Assembly (NCBI GenBank): GCA_029721515.1
Contig: CM056559.1
Span: forward strand, 6,883,001 to 6,947,000
Direction: 5' to 3'
DNA from: Synanceia verrucosa
Lineage: Eukaryota > Chordata > Actinopteri > Perciformes > Synanceiidae
Length of the DNA stretch: 64,000 nucleotides
The notes below the pieces were generated by a model. The model saw nothing but the letters and a program-made list of their open reading frames with translations, made no database searches and was not told the origin of the DNA. Positions 53,879 to 63,947 of this stretch are shown in pieces. A program made the translations under genes and the position numbers. Position 1 is the stretch's first letter. Each line of letters opens with the position of its first letter.

Positions 53879-54214
53879 CGTTAGTGTTTATACTATTCCT
53901 CCCTGCAATATGTTAAACTGATCTAGTGAAGAATCCCAATAAAAGCATCCCAATGGTGGAGAGCTTTTAATGTGAAGCATCAGTAGTAGCTTAACACTCT
54001 CCTACAGCGGTCAGTAAACAGCAGAGTGAGGCTGATATCTCAAGGTACAAACAGGGACACGAGTGGCATTAAAACACAGAGATTCAGCACAGAGACTCTT
54101 AAAACTAAAAGAAAACTGCATTTCTAGCCTCCAGCACATAAACACCAGTATATCTGCTGAGGACACAGCAGAGTGGATAAAGGGAAGAGATGCTGATGTT
54201 TGGGAGTTACCGTG

Positions 54215-54290
54215 TACGTTAATTATCTTAGTTGATGCTAACATTTGCTAATTCGTGCTTAAAGTATTACAGTTTATCCCGAGGGCAAGA
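54215..54290 (+). repeat. Fragment of a teleost 'GCTAACATTTGCTAATT' repeat
   Basis: GATGCTAACATTTGCTAATT then CGTGCTTAAAGTATTACAG matches by recall the end of the dispersed fish repeat whose other part is seen at 37560-37690. Confidence 0.5.
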
Positions 54291-54652
54291 TGATAGACAA
54301 TTTCCTTAGCAATCATCATGTATTTAGCATTGTTGATAAAGCATTAATTCTATTTATTGTTTTTTTTTTTCTTTTTCTAGATAATTATTTTAGGAATTAA
54401 CTTGATATATACAGCCATAAAACACATTCAATTTGGGATTTAGCCCTCTTGCCAAATGCTTATTAACCCTGATGATGGGTTTTAAAAACCTCTGTCATCA
54501 CTGATTTGACCAGCAGAATTTTGTTTTGCTTTTTTCCTCTTCCAAGACTCAGGCATTTGCAGCCCAGCTCAGCACAGCCCACACTCTGCTGCTTAGAGAG
54601 AACACTTAGCCTATTGACACAGACTCAGTGAAGTGCTTCAGGCCTCTCCAGT

Positions 54653-54670
54653 ACACACACACACACACAC
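54653..54670 (+). repeat. (AC)9 microsatellite
   Basis: Nine AC dinucleotides in a row. Confidence 0.9.
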
Positions 54671-55901
54671 TTTTTACCAACACTTCCTTCAGCTTCAGAT
54701 TATCTAAAAATACCTCGAAGGCACAGGCTGACTACTTGTTACCAGGTTTATTTTTATTATTTCATTCTTGTGTTAAATACTAATGTAATATGACAAGTCC
54801 TGTGGTAGAAAGGAACTGACCAGCAGCACAGAACATGATGTTAATATGGTTTGAATGTGTTGTTGCATTTTTCTGTTCAGGGCTGCTTTTGCTTTCCACT
54901 CGATCGTTTTCTCAGACATTTCAATTCACTCAAACTATTACATTACCTAAGCCACAAGGCATCACTGTTTGTCATTATAGAGCTGAAATAACTACGTTTC
55001 TTCACCGTGATTATGTATAGCAGTGTATTAAACATATTTTCTGTGTCATAAAAAGACTTGCTATGCTCAGAATGATACAGGACTGTGCTCTGTGATGGTC
55101 TACACAGAAGGAGACTGTTTCTTCACAAACAGCCGAACAAATCAAGAAAGACAGCATATTGTAAATGAAATTTTTCTCATGCTGGAGGTTATTTCCAAAT
55201 ACTAAAATATGAATTATTAACTGTTTCATCTAGATTCCAACTTCCACCTTATAACACTGTTGTATTTGGCTATGAACATGTGATTGTTATCTCAACAGAT
55301 GGGTGGAAACAGCGATTCTTAAATTTATATTACAGTACATTGTGGGATCAAATGAAAATGTCAGATCTGTGACATAAAGGGAAAATATATTGCCAGATCT
55401 GTTAAAGGATAAGGCTGCTTCTAATGTTTTGTTTACTTAATATTTATATTGCAGGGGTCGATGGTACAGAGTAATGAGGAACTGTATTTAATTGAAAAAA
55501 CTTTAATGAAAAAGAGGTTACCCCCACGTTGTTTTCTTTGATATTCAAAAAATGCAACAGCCTCCTCGGAACATAAAATCAAAATAAAGTGTTAAATTTG
55601 AATTATGTATGCAAATTTACTTAATTATTTTAATTAAGTTTTAATTAATTATTATTATTTTAAATTTTCTTAATTATCCTAATGGAACGTCTAATGTACA
55701 CCACCACATTAATAAAGCAGCCACTCAGCAAGTCTTTTTGATTGAACTATTAACTACATGAGGTGGGCTAAATTTGGGTTTATAAACTAATAAAAGTTCC
55801 TCCTCCACTCACCCATGGCTACACAGACCGTAGATAATCAGATAAATTAATGGTTTTGGTCTTTCAATGAGATTTGTTGACAATAACAAAAATACAGACA
55901 A

Positions 55902-55907
55902 TTTATT
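55902..55907 (-). promoter_or_regulatory. Candidate NKAPD1 polyadenylation signal
   Basis: TTTATT on the + strand gives AATAAA on the - strand, about 505 nt downstream of the NKAPD1 stop codon. It is the best canonical signal seen there. The intervening 55908-56411 would be the 3'UTR. Confidence 0.4.
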
Positions 55908-56411
55908 TACAGACATATTTAAAAAATGACACGATTTTAATCACTGTTTTGAAATTTTCATACAAATGTTAAAATTTACAAAACTAAGAAACAACATATA
56001 AATGCACATTCTATAATTGGTGAGGAAAGTTGCATAACCCGTGTTGTTTCTTAAATAATAAAATGACAGTTAAAAAAAACAACAAAAAAAAACAGAGGTC
56101 AATTCAGGACAGAAGTTCTTCTCCAATGAGGAAAAAGGTCTGACATGTGAGTGGTAGTCCACCTTCCCTCTTCACGCTACTACTGTACCGTGTGCTCCAC
56201 ACTTCAAGCCATTGCAAAGGTGGATGAGGTATTACTACACAGAATGCCCACATAGAGGACCGACAGCACACTTCTGTTGATGTCTAATAAAACACGATAC
56301 AGGGCGGCCCTGCAGAGAAGCCCTCTGAAGTAAAGGCCAACAAAGGAGTCTTCAGTCCTTTTCTTGGTGGTTGTATGTCCATCTCTTTCATTCCTAGTCT
56401 ACCATCGGCCC

Positions 56412-56775
56412 TCAGTCAGAGTCTTTGTGAAAGTCCTGCTTTCGCTTTTTATGCCTGTGAGTCCGTCTCTCCCTCTCTCCTTCATCACTGCTGTCTTCTG
56501 AGCTGCTGTCCTCCTCTCTCCCTTTGGTTTTTGACGTTTTTTTGTTTTTATGTTGACTTTTAGTCCTTTTCCTGCACTGCTTGTCTTTGGTAGCACCGCT
56601 GTCATCGCTGCTGCTCGAGCTCTCTCCTTTCTTGCACTTTTCCGCCTCATCTTTCTTCTTCTTCTTTTTCTTTTTCTTCTTTTGAGAGGATTTTTTGGAT
56701 CGTTTTGATAAGCCTCCTTCTGTGTCAGACTTTTTCCTTTTATGGCGCCCAATCTTTGTGGCATTGGTTTTTTCA
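56412..56775 (-). CDS. nkapd1: NKAPD1, last coding exon (basic/Ser-rich tail)
   Basis: This is the final coding exon of the NKAP domain-containing protein 1 gene (human C11orf57). It encodes residues 116-236 in the frame set by the upstream exons: SEKTNATKIGRHKRKKSD, a run of nine lysines (148-156), acidic-serine blocks (GESSSSDDSG, EDSSSEDSSDEGE), and the end HKKRKQDFHKDSD-stop. The alternation of Lys-rich and Ser/Asp/Glu-rich segments is typical of nuclear, disordered RNA-processing-type proteins and of this family's C-terminus. The acceptor is TTTCTTTAG|T. Joining all five coding exons gives 711 nt with no internal stop, 236 residues; the human protein, as I recall it, is about 290. A longer open frame in another phase over this exon is a shadow. 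Confidence 0.9.
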
Positions 56776-57283
56776 CTAAAGAAATGACAAATTGAAATTT
56801 AGTAAAGGTATGACATTTTTAAATTATTGGCAACTTCAAACATCAATATCAGTTTCTGTGTCATAAGAGCTACTACTGGACTGGAGAGTTTTATGCTCTC
56901 TTTCTGGGGTCGGAGATGGTTATGTGATGACTGAAATGATGTTTATGGATCATAAGCTGATGTGAAACAATCATGTATTTTGTTTTCAGACACTCAGATA
57001 TATCAGAGCTTTCAGAAAAATTCCATGTCAGAAGTGAATGCAAATTTAGCCAGAAAAATGACTATGAGACAATGACAAATTATGTTATCAAGGTGCATTA
57101 TTAGCAGGATCCAGATGTCTCTGCTGCATTAATTTCAACTATAATTTGGTATGTAATCTCTCTTGCGAGAATCCAAACTTCATGGACGTACAGAGCCAAA
57201 CTTATTTAGGGATCCTTTATAATCTGAATTGTAGCTCAATTCTAATCTCTTGCTTATTTGGTGCAGTGTTGCATTTTGCTTAC

Positions 57284-57337
57284 CTGTCACTTTCAAACTC
57301 CTCTGGATAAAGCTCCTTAAAGCCGCTATGTCCCCAC
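57284..57337 (-). CDS. nkapd1: NKAPD1 coding exon 4 (conserved WGHSGFKELYPEEFESD)
   Basis: A 54-nt exon between acceptor CCACATCACAG and donor GACAG|GTAAGC. It encodes residues 98-116, WGHSGFKELYPEEFESD, which matches almost word for word the human C11orf57 segment I recall (WGHSGYKELYPEEFETD). This is the strongest evidence for the gene's identity. It is in frame with both neighbours. Confidence 0.92.
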
Positions 57338-57482
57338 CTGTGATGTGGACACGTAAATTGCAAAGTTCTCAATCTTGTCTGATAGTCAAATAGTCTTTTA
57401 ATGTGGACAATTTGAATTAATTAATTAATTAGCCGTCTTGCAAAAAAACATATTTAGATGAAGATTTAGTCATGCACAGTAC

Positions 57483-57617
57483 CGGTCAGGATCATCGGCC
57501 TCAAATTCATACAGTTTGCGACTCCAGTATCGAGCCTCCCTGTCATCGTGCTCTGAGACTCTGCTTCGACTCAGGCCTCTAGGCTGATCTGGCACTCGAT
57601 CACAGTGCATGTGCCCC
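57483..57617 (-). CDS. nkapd1: NKAPD1 coding exon 3
   Basis: A 135-nt exon with acceptor GTTGTTTTCCAG and donor GACCG|GTACTG. It encodes residues 53-98, ending REARYWSRKLYEFEADDPDR, which corresponds to the human 'YYW...YDYEANMPDR' segment. The middle part (GHMHCDRVPDQPRGLSRSRV) is more divergent. Confidence 0.9.
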
Positions 57618-57757
57618 CTGGAAAACAACCACCATCAATAAATCACACAGCAATATACAGCAGCAGCTCTATAAACTGAGAGCATACCACCAAATGTGCT
57701 CTGGTGTCACTTGTGTTGAGGTGGCTCAAATTAAATTGGGATATTCACTGGTCCTAC

Positions 57758-57846
57758 CTCACAGTCTTTATTTCTGGCAGATGTCTGTGGTGGGACATCT
57801 GGACCTCCCAGTCTCGCATTTTCCACATTTCCATCTCCTCCTGGAT
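57758..57846 (-). CDS. nkapd1: NKAPD1 coding exon 2
   Basis: An 89-nt exon with acceptor TTTTATCCACTGCAG and donor GTGAG|GTAGGA. It encodes residues 24-53, IQEEMEMWKMRDWEVQMSHH onward. This parallels the human IQEESDMWKIREMEKQM, likely an amphipathic helix or coiled-coil segment. Confidence 0.9.
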
Positions 57847-58352
57847 CTGCAGTGGATAAAAAAGAGTAAGTACATTAAACACTGCCAAGAGGCAAACACC
57901 AAAACTCTCTCACATTCATTGCTTTATTTGCGTTCACCAAAAGCTTTAGGGTATGCAAAATACCTAAAGATCCTATACATTCCTCAAACACACCTGTGCA
58001 TTACTTTGTAAAACATTCAGTTTGTGAACCAGCAACAGCTGCCAAATCTAATTAACCTACATTCAAATCTTAGTTCAATTATAGTAAAGACCAAAAACTC
58101 GATCAGTGTAAAGGAGAAGTCAGAAAGAAAACACACCTCTAAGAGGTCTCCTCTTTAGTTTCATAACCAGGGGAAGTATTTACTGATCTAGTCTAACTCA
58201 GTTTCCGGTTCATGTAGTTACTTTGTCCTAATTGATGTCAGTCAGGGTAGACGAAACACCTTAAACATCAGTATAACTCAATATCATTCAACAGCTACGT
58301 GTATGCTGGATATGGTTCCACATCTGATACATATCTAATAGGTCAAACACAC

Positions 58353-58431
58353 CTTGTTGTGGGCATCTGTGTGGCGGATTACATTCCTCAACAGCGTCTT
58401 TCCCAGCGGCTGTTTTGACATGATGATGTAC
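58353..58431 (-). CDS. nkapd1: NKAPD1 first coding exon (start codon at 58421)
   Basis: A 79-nt exon; translation starts at the ATG complementary to 58419-58421, giving MSKQPLGKTLLRNVIRHTDA then HNK. This N-terminus is nearly identical to that of human C11orf57 as I recall it (PLGKVLLRNVIRHTDAHNK), which fixes the start. The acceptor CTCCTTCAG ends at 58432 and the donor AAG|GTGTGT begins at 58352. Ten nt of 5'UTR precede the ATG. NKAPD1 is a poorly characterised, probably nuclear protein sharing a domain name with the splicing/Notch corepressor protein NKAP. Confidence 0.93.
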
Positions 58432-58545
58432 CTGAAGGAGGCAAATGTAAGTAATCGACAAACCAAACTGGCTAATAAACCTAAAAGGTAAGAGTGTCAA
58501 TGGAGTCATCTTCATAATACATAGTTCCAACAGTAAGGTACTCAC

Positions 58546-58750
58546 CGGTTAGCCTAGCTCGGTAGCTAACACTGTTGAATATTCGGTAATCTACAATACT
58601 AACAAAAAGCTGCAATAATCAACTAGTTCATAATCTATATAAACTAATGCTACTACTACTACACACCCACGGTCATTTCGCAAATGTGTTCCTACTGTAC
58701 CTTTCCAAGACGAGTAACATTTAAGAGGAGCTAAACACAGGATTCCTATA
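58546..58750 (-). other. NKAPD1 5' non-coding exon (probable)
   Basis: Reading the - strand, a strong donor ACCG|GTGAGT has its GT at 58545-58544, ahead of the first coding exon. The sequence from there up to about 58750 would be the leader exon. The exact transcription start is not determinable; 58750 is a guess based on where CpG density rises. Confidence 0.5.
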
Positions 58751-58870
58751 CCCGTACTTCCGCATTACTGCCGTACGCAACCCTACGTAGCGTGGCGTAG
58801 CTCCCACGTCAATGAACGTCGCATAAACTGGACCGTGATTGGTCCAAATGTCCGCCAATCATCGAAGCAG
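58740..58870 (-). promoter_or_regulatory. Probable NKAPD1 promoter with two CCAAT boxes
   Basis: A short CpG-rich block contains ATTGG at 58838-58842 (CCAAT on the - strand) and CCAAT at 58855-58859 on the + strand, about 17 bp apart, with several ACGT and GCGT motifs (58774-58825). This fits a TATA-less housekeeping promoter. The opposed CCAAT boxes would also allow divergent transcription toward the + strand. Confidence 0.5.
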
Positions 58871-60861
58871 CAGTGGGTGTTCAACAAGCTATTAACGTTT
58901 AAAGGTACATTATGTATCATTAAAACGATAAATACGTCTTTATGACACATTGTTGTAAATTAAGTAAAGAAGAAATAACGTTTCTTGGTATATGAAATTA
59001 AAAACGTAAAGAAAACATGGTTGAAAAGATGGCAGACCGGCGTTAGCATGTCAGAACAAGAAAAGAAAGATCATGTTGCTCATATAAGCAACAAGAAAGC
59101 CTTTCTTATACAGATCTATGGCTCATTCCTGCTCGATGCGAAAGTACAGATCATCTCTCACCTGCAAACAAGATTATTCAAATTGTGTCCCTGTTTATTT
59201 CCTGTTGCAGTGTATTTGAATGACAGAGGCGAATAACAACTCAAACTGCCTTGCAGTGCTATTTTGTTGAAACTGTTTGTTAACAAGTTAGTAATGACTC
59301 TTTGTCTGCTTCATACAGTTCTAACCAGACAAGAGTAGTAAGATTAAGTAGTAGTTAACTTCTCCAGTGAGTGTATTTAAAGAGACTAGCTACTGTAGCA
59401 ACAAGCTGGCTAGAAATACATCTATTAATCACCCTGGTTCCTTTTAGTGTTGTAAAAATTTCAAAAGCTGCAAAACAACTTCAATTTAAGGACTGTTATG
59501 TACTGTATGTACATAGCCTGTGATGAACTACTCAAATTTGTACAAAACTATTAACTATCAAGTAAAAGTATGCTGCTTTGCCTCATTTTCAAAATATATA
59601 TAAAATGCCAAATATCTGGTAAATATTTGGCTAATTTTAATTTAATTTATTTATGTGTCTGGTGAAAAACTGTATCCTACTTGTGATGTTGAACAGCATC
59701 TTCAAAGACAATTGCCCATTTAAAACATTCTGTATCCACTTACTGCTCCATAAAGATGGCAGACACATATCTAAAATTAGAGCTAATATAAATACTGTAC
59801 ATAAAATAAGATGGAATTTAGATTCCCATAGGGCAATGTTGGGAGCACACAGACACAATTATCTTTTCGGTGAGTTGTAATATGGAGCAGATTCATACAT
59901 ACTTATTAAAATCTCTAATTAGACTACCACCTAATTGAGCACCACCTAAACACTCTTCATCATATTGTGACTTTAAAACATTGGGTTGCATAACTGGCAC
60001 AGTATTCTGAACAGACTGAAGCCCCCTCTTAGGACTTTACATTAGAGGAACAGCCTTGACAGAGGTCTTGGCTCTGAGTGCTTGGTATTTTGTAAGTAAT
60101 TTCAGAGCAAAATAGATTACTTTTACTATGGCAGCTATTTAGTGCACAGATATCTCAGACAAGAGCTAATTTATGATGACTGTGACTGTATTTTAGTCAT
60201 CATTCACTCTCTCCAATGTTATCTCCTGAACAATAAACTGAAACAGCCAAACAGAGTTCCTTGCTAAATTGTATTTGACAACAAAAATAGATGGGACAAA
60301 ATTTTATCAGTGAGTGGTGCTTCATGCTCATCTGTTTGAAGGTCACTGAAATAAGAAGGATGGGTAAATCTTGTTTCATAGCGGGCGCAATAATAATTTA
60401 CAATCAGAATCCATAGTGACCCTGCAAACAGTCTGTTCTATTTTAGCAAGTCATTTGATTTACAAATTAGCCGGCTGCATGCTGTCCCAGTGGCAAACTG
60501 TCTTTCTTCTCACCTCCTGGCTCCCCAGTGTGGGAATGACTTTCCCACCACACTTTGAACAGCAAAGTCACTTCTTATATATCATCCACGCATGAATAAA
60601 ATTGCTTCCTCCAATTCCCTCAGTCAGATCTTGACCTGCTAAACCTTCATCATCTGCTTGTCTCATACCTGAGTTTGTTCTTGTCTTTTTTTAATATTGG
60701 AGTAACGGTCAAAGAATAGAAATATGTGCAAAAAGAAACAGTTGAAACTTAATGAAGGCTGAAGACAGAATTTACCAAACTGATAGCAACACTCCAGCAT
60801 CTCTTTCTGCTCAGTGTTTATGCCTCTTTTTCTTTAGAAACAATACATAGACTAACACTAA
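58871..60861. other. Intergenic stretch
   Basis: No recognised gene. A YY1-type AAGATGGC lies at 59026-59033. The 83-codon open frame over it (58985-59236) resembles nothing I know. The rest is AT-rich. Confidence 0.5.
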
Positions 60862-61326
60862 ATGGTTCATGACCTTCTGCTGCAGTATGAACCATCCAGA
60901 CCCCTCAGGTCATCTGGTTCAGGTCTGCTTATTGTCCCCAGAGTCAGAACCAAACATGGAGAAGCAACATTCAGTTTCTATGCTCCTTATATCTGGAACA
61001 AACTTCTAGAAAACTGCAGGTCAGCAGCTACTCTTACTTCTTTTAAATCGAAGCTGAAAACCTTTCTGTTTTGCTGCTGCTTTTTATCAATTTTTATTAA
61101 TTTCTACTGCCCTAAAACTTTTATTCATGGATTTTATACCTGTCCTATTCTTTTTTTAGATGTCTTGTTGTTTTTAATGTTATATTCTTTGGTGCTTTTA
61201 ATTCTTGATGTTTTAATGTTCTATACTTTGGTGCTTTTAATTCTTGATGTTTTTATATAAAGCATTTTGAATTGCCCTGTTGCTGAAATGTGCTATATAA
61301 ATAAAATTGCTTTGCCTTGCCCTGCC
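60862..61326 (+). mobile_element. 3' end of an L2-clade LINE (5'-truncated)
   Basis: The translated start contains LLLQYEPSRPLRSSGSG, ATFSFYAPYIWNKLLE and TSFKSKLKTFLF. This is the conserved C-terminal tail of CR1/L2-type reverse-transcriptase proteins by recall (pattern RxLRSS...FS..AP..WN.L...R.A.T...FKS.LKT.LF). The 3'UTR ends with TGCTATATAAATAAAATTGC and a short tail of CTTTGCCTTGCC-type repeats, the usual L2-style 3' end. The element is severely 5'-truncated and encodes no catalytic domain. A 39-bp internal tandem lies at 61187-61257. Confidence 0.8.
61187..61257 (+). repeat. 39-bp tandem duplication in the LINE 3' region
   Basis: CTTTGGTGCTTTTAATTCTT begins at 61187 and again at 61226, a period of 39 bp, and both copies continue with GATGTTTT. 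A further diverged copy may precede it. Confidence 0.8.
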
Positions 61327-62289
61327 TATAACTGTTTGTCTCAAGGGTTGGATCGAACCACTTTAAATTTAGATATTTATTCTCTCCATTAAATATGTGG
61401 CATATCACTTTAATTCACATTTGAATGTCAGCCTGCACAGGAAAATAAGCATAGGATATACATCTGAGGATCTCAAGAGGCAGTATAACCTGTAAAGTTA
61501 CAATGATCCTGATGTGGAGACTAATGTTAATTTATGTTACCATTGTACAGCCTATAAGCACTTAATGTAATTTATCTAGCCACTCTTATATGGTGTAAAT
61601 GTGATGCTGCATTAGCCTGGTGGTCTGCATATGTTTTCATGGCTCTGTAATATTACTCTACAGTAAAGTAGCTCATTAAAGCATGTGTTGATGGCGCTCA
61701 TACAGAATTTAAGACACTGCCATTTTGTTCTGAGCAGAACTGCAGGCTGCCACTTAGAAACCTATATCCCATTCTTGCTGATGACACCAGCCACATTTCT
61801 AACCGCTTAATGACAACGTGCTCAGCCAAAACGCCTTTCAAAAGAGTGCTTACCACAAGCTGCACATGGCATAGGAAACCTTTTGTTTCTGTCGCCTGCT
61901 GCTAAATTAATCTTACTCTGACACTTTTTTCCCATTTGGTTTAATCTTTTGTAATGTTTTAGGGCATTCTCTAATAAGTTATTTTACTGCTTTCTGTCAC
62001 AACTGCAGTAAAGATGCTGTTCACTACATTCAGTACTGAATAACATAAAGAGCTGTAATTGCAGACTTATGTGTGCATTCTCTAAATACCATTTTCTGCT
62101 TTCCAAGTAACTCCATACTTCCTCTGGCAGTAAATATATCATTAACCTCTGATGTGTACGTGGTATGTTGTTGTTATGCAAGCCTGTGATTCTGTCAAAA
62201 CACACACAAACACTTTTAGATCCACATTCCCTTTCCTTCTTTTAGATCTGTGGTAGTGATATAAAGTGCAATATACACAAAAAGCAAAG
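61327..62289. other. Intergenic stretch
   Basis: Nothing recognised; AT-rich unique-looking sequence. Confidence 0.5.
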
Positions 62290-62520
62290 GGATAGGAAAG
62301 AGAAGGAGAAAGCTCTCCTCCTCCTCCTTGTGAAAGGAGAGAACAGCAAGGAAAGGAGGGAGGAGGAATGAAGGAGATGGGGGGAGGGTAAGCACACCCA
62401 GACAGATCCATGTCTGACATCCTCGCAAACTGAAGGATTGATACAAAGCCAGTGTGTCCGAGCAGAAAGGAGGAGGAGGAGGGAGGGTAGAGGGAATAAA
62501 TGCAAAAAGACCGACAGAAA
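62290..62520 (+). repeat. Polypurine (GGA-rich) tract
   Basis: Two GA-rich blocks (about 62297-62390 and 62463-62495) with GGAGGAGGAGG runs. On the - strand they read CCTCCT and spawn long spurious open frames. They lie just upstream of the candidate first exon and may be promoter-proximal. Confidence 0.6.
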
Positions 62521-62853
62521 AAAGGGTGAAAAGATGCACAAGAGCTGCATCAGTTCTCGTCCGCAAGGAACAAAAAACATTGTGTTCGTGAATGGGAGCT
62601 GGTGAGCTCAAGCACAAGGCGAGTAGCTCCAACCCTCTCTCTCTCTGCCACTCTCTGCCAGTTAGGGTGTGATTTAGGGGAACGGTTCAGGGCTTCTGAT
62701 AAGGATTTGGAGCTTTGTGTTTTAGGAATATGCTGCTGGAGAGGATTTGAACGTGCTGTTATTTCTGATTGAACACAGTGTGCGACGTGGAGACGCCTCT
62801 GGTTGCTGCGTTCAGGGCTGCTCCCCTCCCTGCTGTCTCCGGCTGTTTGGGCT

Positions 62854-62925
62854 ATGGTCCTGACTGAGAAGCAGAGCATCACCCAGATGCCGGGCTACGA
62901 CTGTATGGGGGGGTTAAGCTTGTAA
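62854..62925 (+). other. Upstream ORF in the candidate 5'UTR
   Basis: ATG at 62854 opens a 23-codon frame (MVLTEKQSITQMPGYDCMGG then LSL) that stops at 62923-62925, nine nt before the candidate main ATG at 62934. Closely spaced upstream ORFs of this kind often reduce translation. Whether it is used depends on the exon being real. Confidence 0.35.
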
Positions 62926-62933
62926 ACACCAGC

Positions 62934-62956
62934 ATGGGAGCCAAACAGATGAAATG
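62934..62956 (+). CDS. Candidate first coding exon of a + strand gene continuing beyond the window
   Basis: ATG in good context (CAGCATGG, G at +4) encodes MGAKQMK plus TG of the next codon, then a consensus donor TG|GTAAGAG. A GC-richer, leader-like stretch (about 62640-62933) precedes it. The short N-terminus resembles by weak recall the alternative start of the DIXDC1 short isoform (MGGTQVK). DIXDC1 lies near NKAPD1 on human 11q23, which is suggestive. That match is unverified, so no symbol is given. Confidence 0.4.
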
Positions 62957-63479
62957 GTAAGAGCTGTTTTTTTTTATGTCAGCCCAGGCTGCTGTTTTGT
63001 CTGTGAATGCATCATCAGCAGAAATCCAGGCCTAAATTCATGAGACTATGCCTCTTAATAATCTTGTTCATCATGTTGGTCTCAGTTTTCGTGCTAGCGT
63101 TCATTTCACCATGACAATATTGACTTTGATACCCTAACTGAGCAGGTTATTGTTCACAGTGTTTACAGTGCACTAGGTGTGGGTGTGTCTCTGTCTGTGT
63201 GAGCTGAGCTGCTATTGCCTAGCAACCACTGTCTAACTTCCATTACCGACTCTTCCATTTCATGATTTGGATGAAGATCATGGATCTCAAACAATATCAC
63301 AATAATAAATATAATATTTTATTTACTTATATACGTAGTTATATGTGGTTCATTTTTGCACAGCGATAGCCACCATCTTTGTCTGGATTTTATCCTATAT
63401 TTACCAGACAGACAACTATCATCTACTGCATTTAATCCTTAAAATGGATCTTTATCTGTAAATACTTCTCGTGCTGATT

Positions 63480-63947
63480 TTGGTTGTTGGAAGAAGCACA
63501 AAACTACTTAAGTGAAAGTACCAATCCATATTGTAAAAATACTCTATTGCAAGTAGATGTTTAAAAATGCATTTAAAACCCTACTTAAGTAAAAGAACAG
63601 ACGTATTATAAGCAATGTATCAAAAGTAAATATGTGTTATGTAAAATTTCAAGATTGCTGATACTGTTGCTTCAATGTGTAAGAGTGAAAGAGTGCTTCC
63701 CAACCTAGGGATCTGGCCCTTTCCAGTCATAAGATATATCTGAGGGGACGTAAGAGGATTGACAAGAGACAAATCAAGGAAAATATATAATCTTAAAATA
63801 CAGTAAAATGTATTCACCCCGAGTGAAATTGCTGTGCATCAGTTGCAAGACAAAGAGGAAAGAGTGCATATACAAAACATAAAAACAGGTTAGCAGTAGA
63901 TCAGACTAGCAGGACCGGAGTAAATGTACTTAGTAACTTTCCACCAT
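63480..63947. mobile_element. hAT-like dispersed repeat (CAGTGGTGGAA family)
   Basis: The left end reads TTGGTTGTTGGAAGAAGC and the reverse-complemented right end reads ATGGTGGAAAGTTAC, which are degenerate terminal inverted repeats. The 8-bp flanks TGCTGATT (63472-63479) and TGCTGATC (63948-63955) match at 7 of 8 positions, as for a hAT duplication. Internal text such as 'aaaatactctattgcaagt' and 'cctacttaagtaaaag' is typical of this fish family. A different repeat is nested inside (63693-63790). Confidence 0.65.
63693..63790 (+). repeat. Nested repeat fragment
   Basis: GTGCTTCCCAACCTAGGGAT then 'tctggccc' and 'aagatatatctgagggga' resembles a distinct dispersed vertebrate/fish repeat ('cccaacctgggggtc ... 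taaatctgaggggtc' by recall). It appears inserted in, or carried by, the hAT-like element. Confidence 0.45.

Larger units (their letters stand above)
51851..55895. other. Intergenic stretch between two convergent genes
   Basis: No coding exon was recognised. It contains short tandems (53847-53878, 54653-54670), a dispersed-repeat fragment (54215-54290), and AT-rich sequence after 55380. AATAAA occurs at 53939-53944 on the + strand, which might serve a longer LRFN transcript. Confidence 0.5.

Noticed and set aside
56399..56776. 125-codon - strand open frame rich in Arg/Lys
   Set aside because: It is the wrong phase over the last NKAPD1 exon. The spliced frame joins perfectly with four upstream exons and gives the family's Lys/Ser-rich tail.
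58985..59236. 83-codon + strand open frame near the NKAPD1 promoter
   Set aside because: No similarity recognised. The AAGATGGC motif within it is better read as a YY1-type site.
62216..62632. Long - strand open frames (112-138 codons)
   Set aside because: They arise from the CCT-repeat complement of the polypurine tract.
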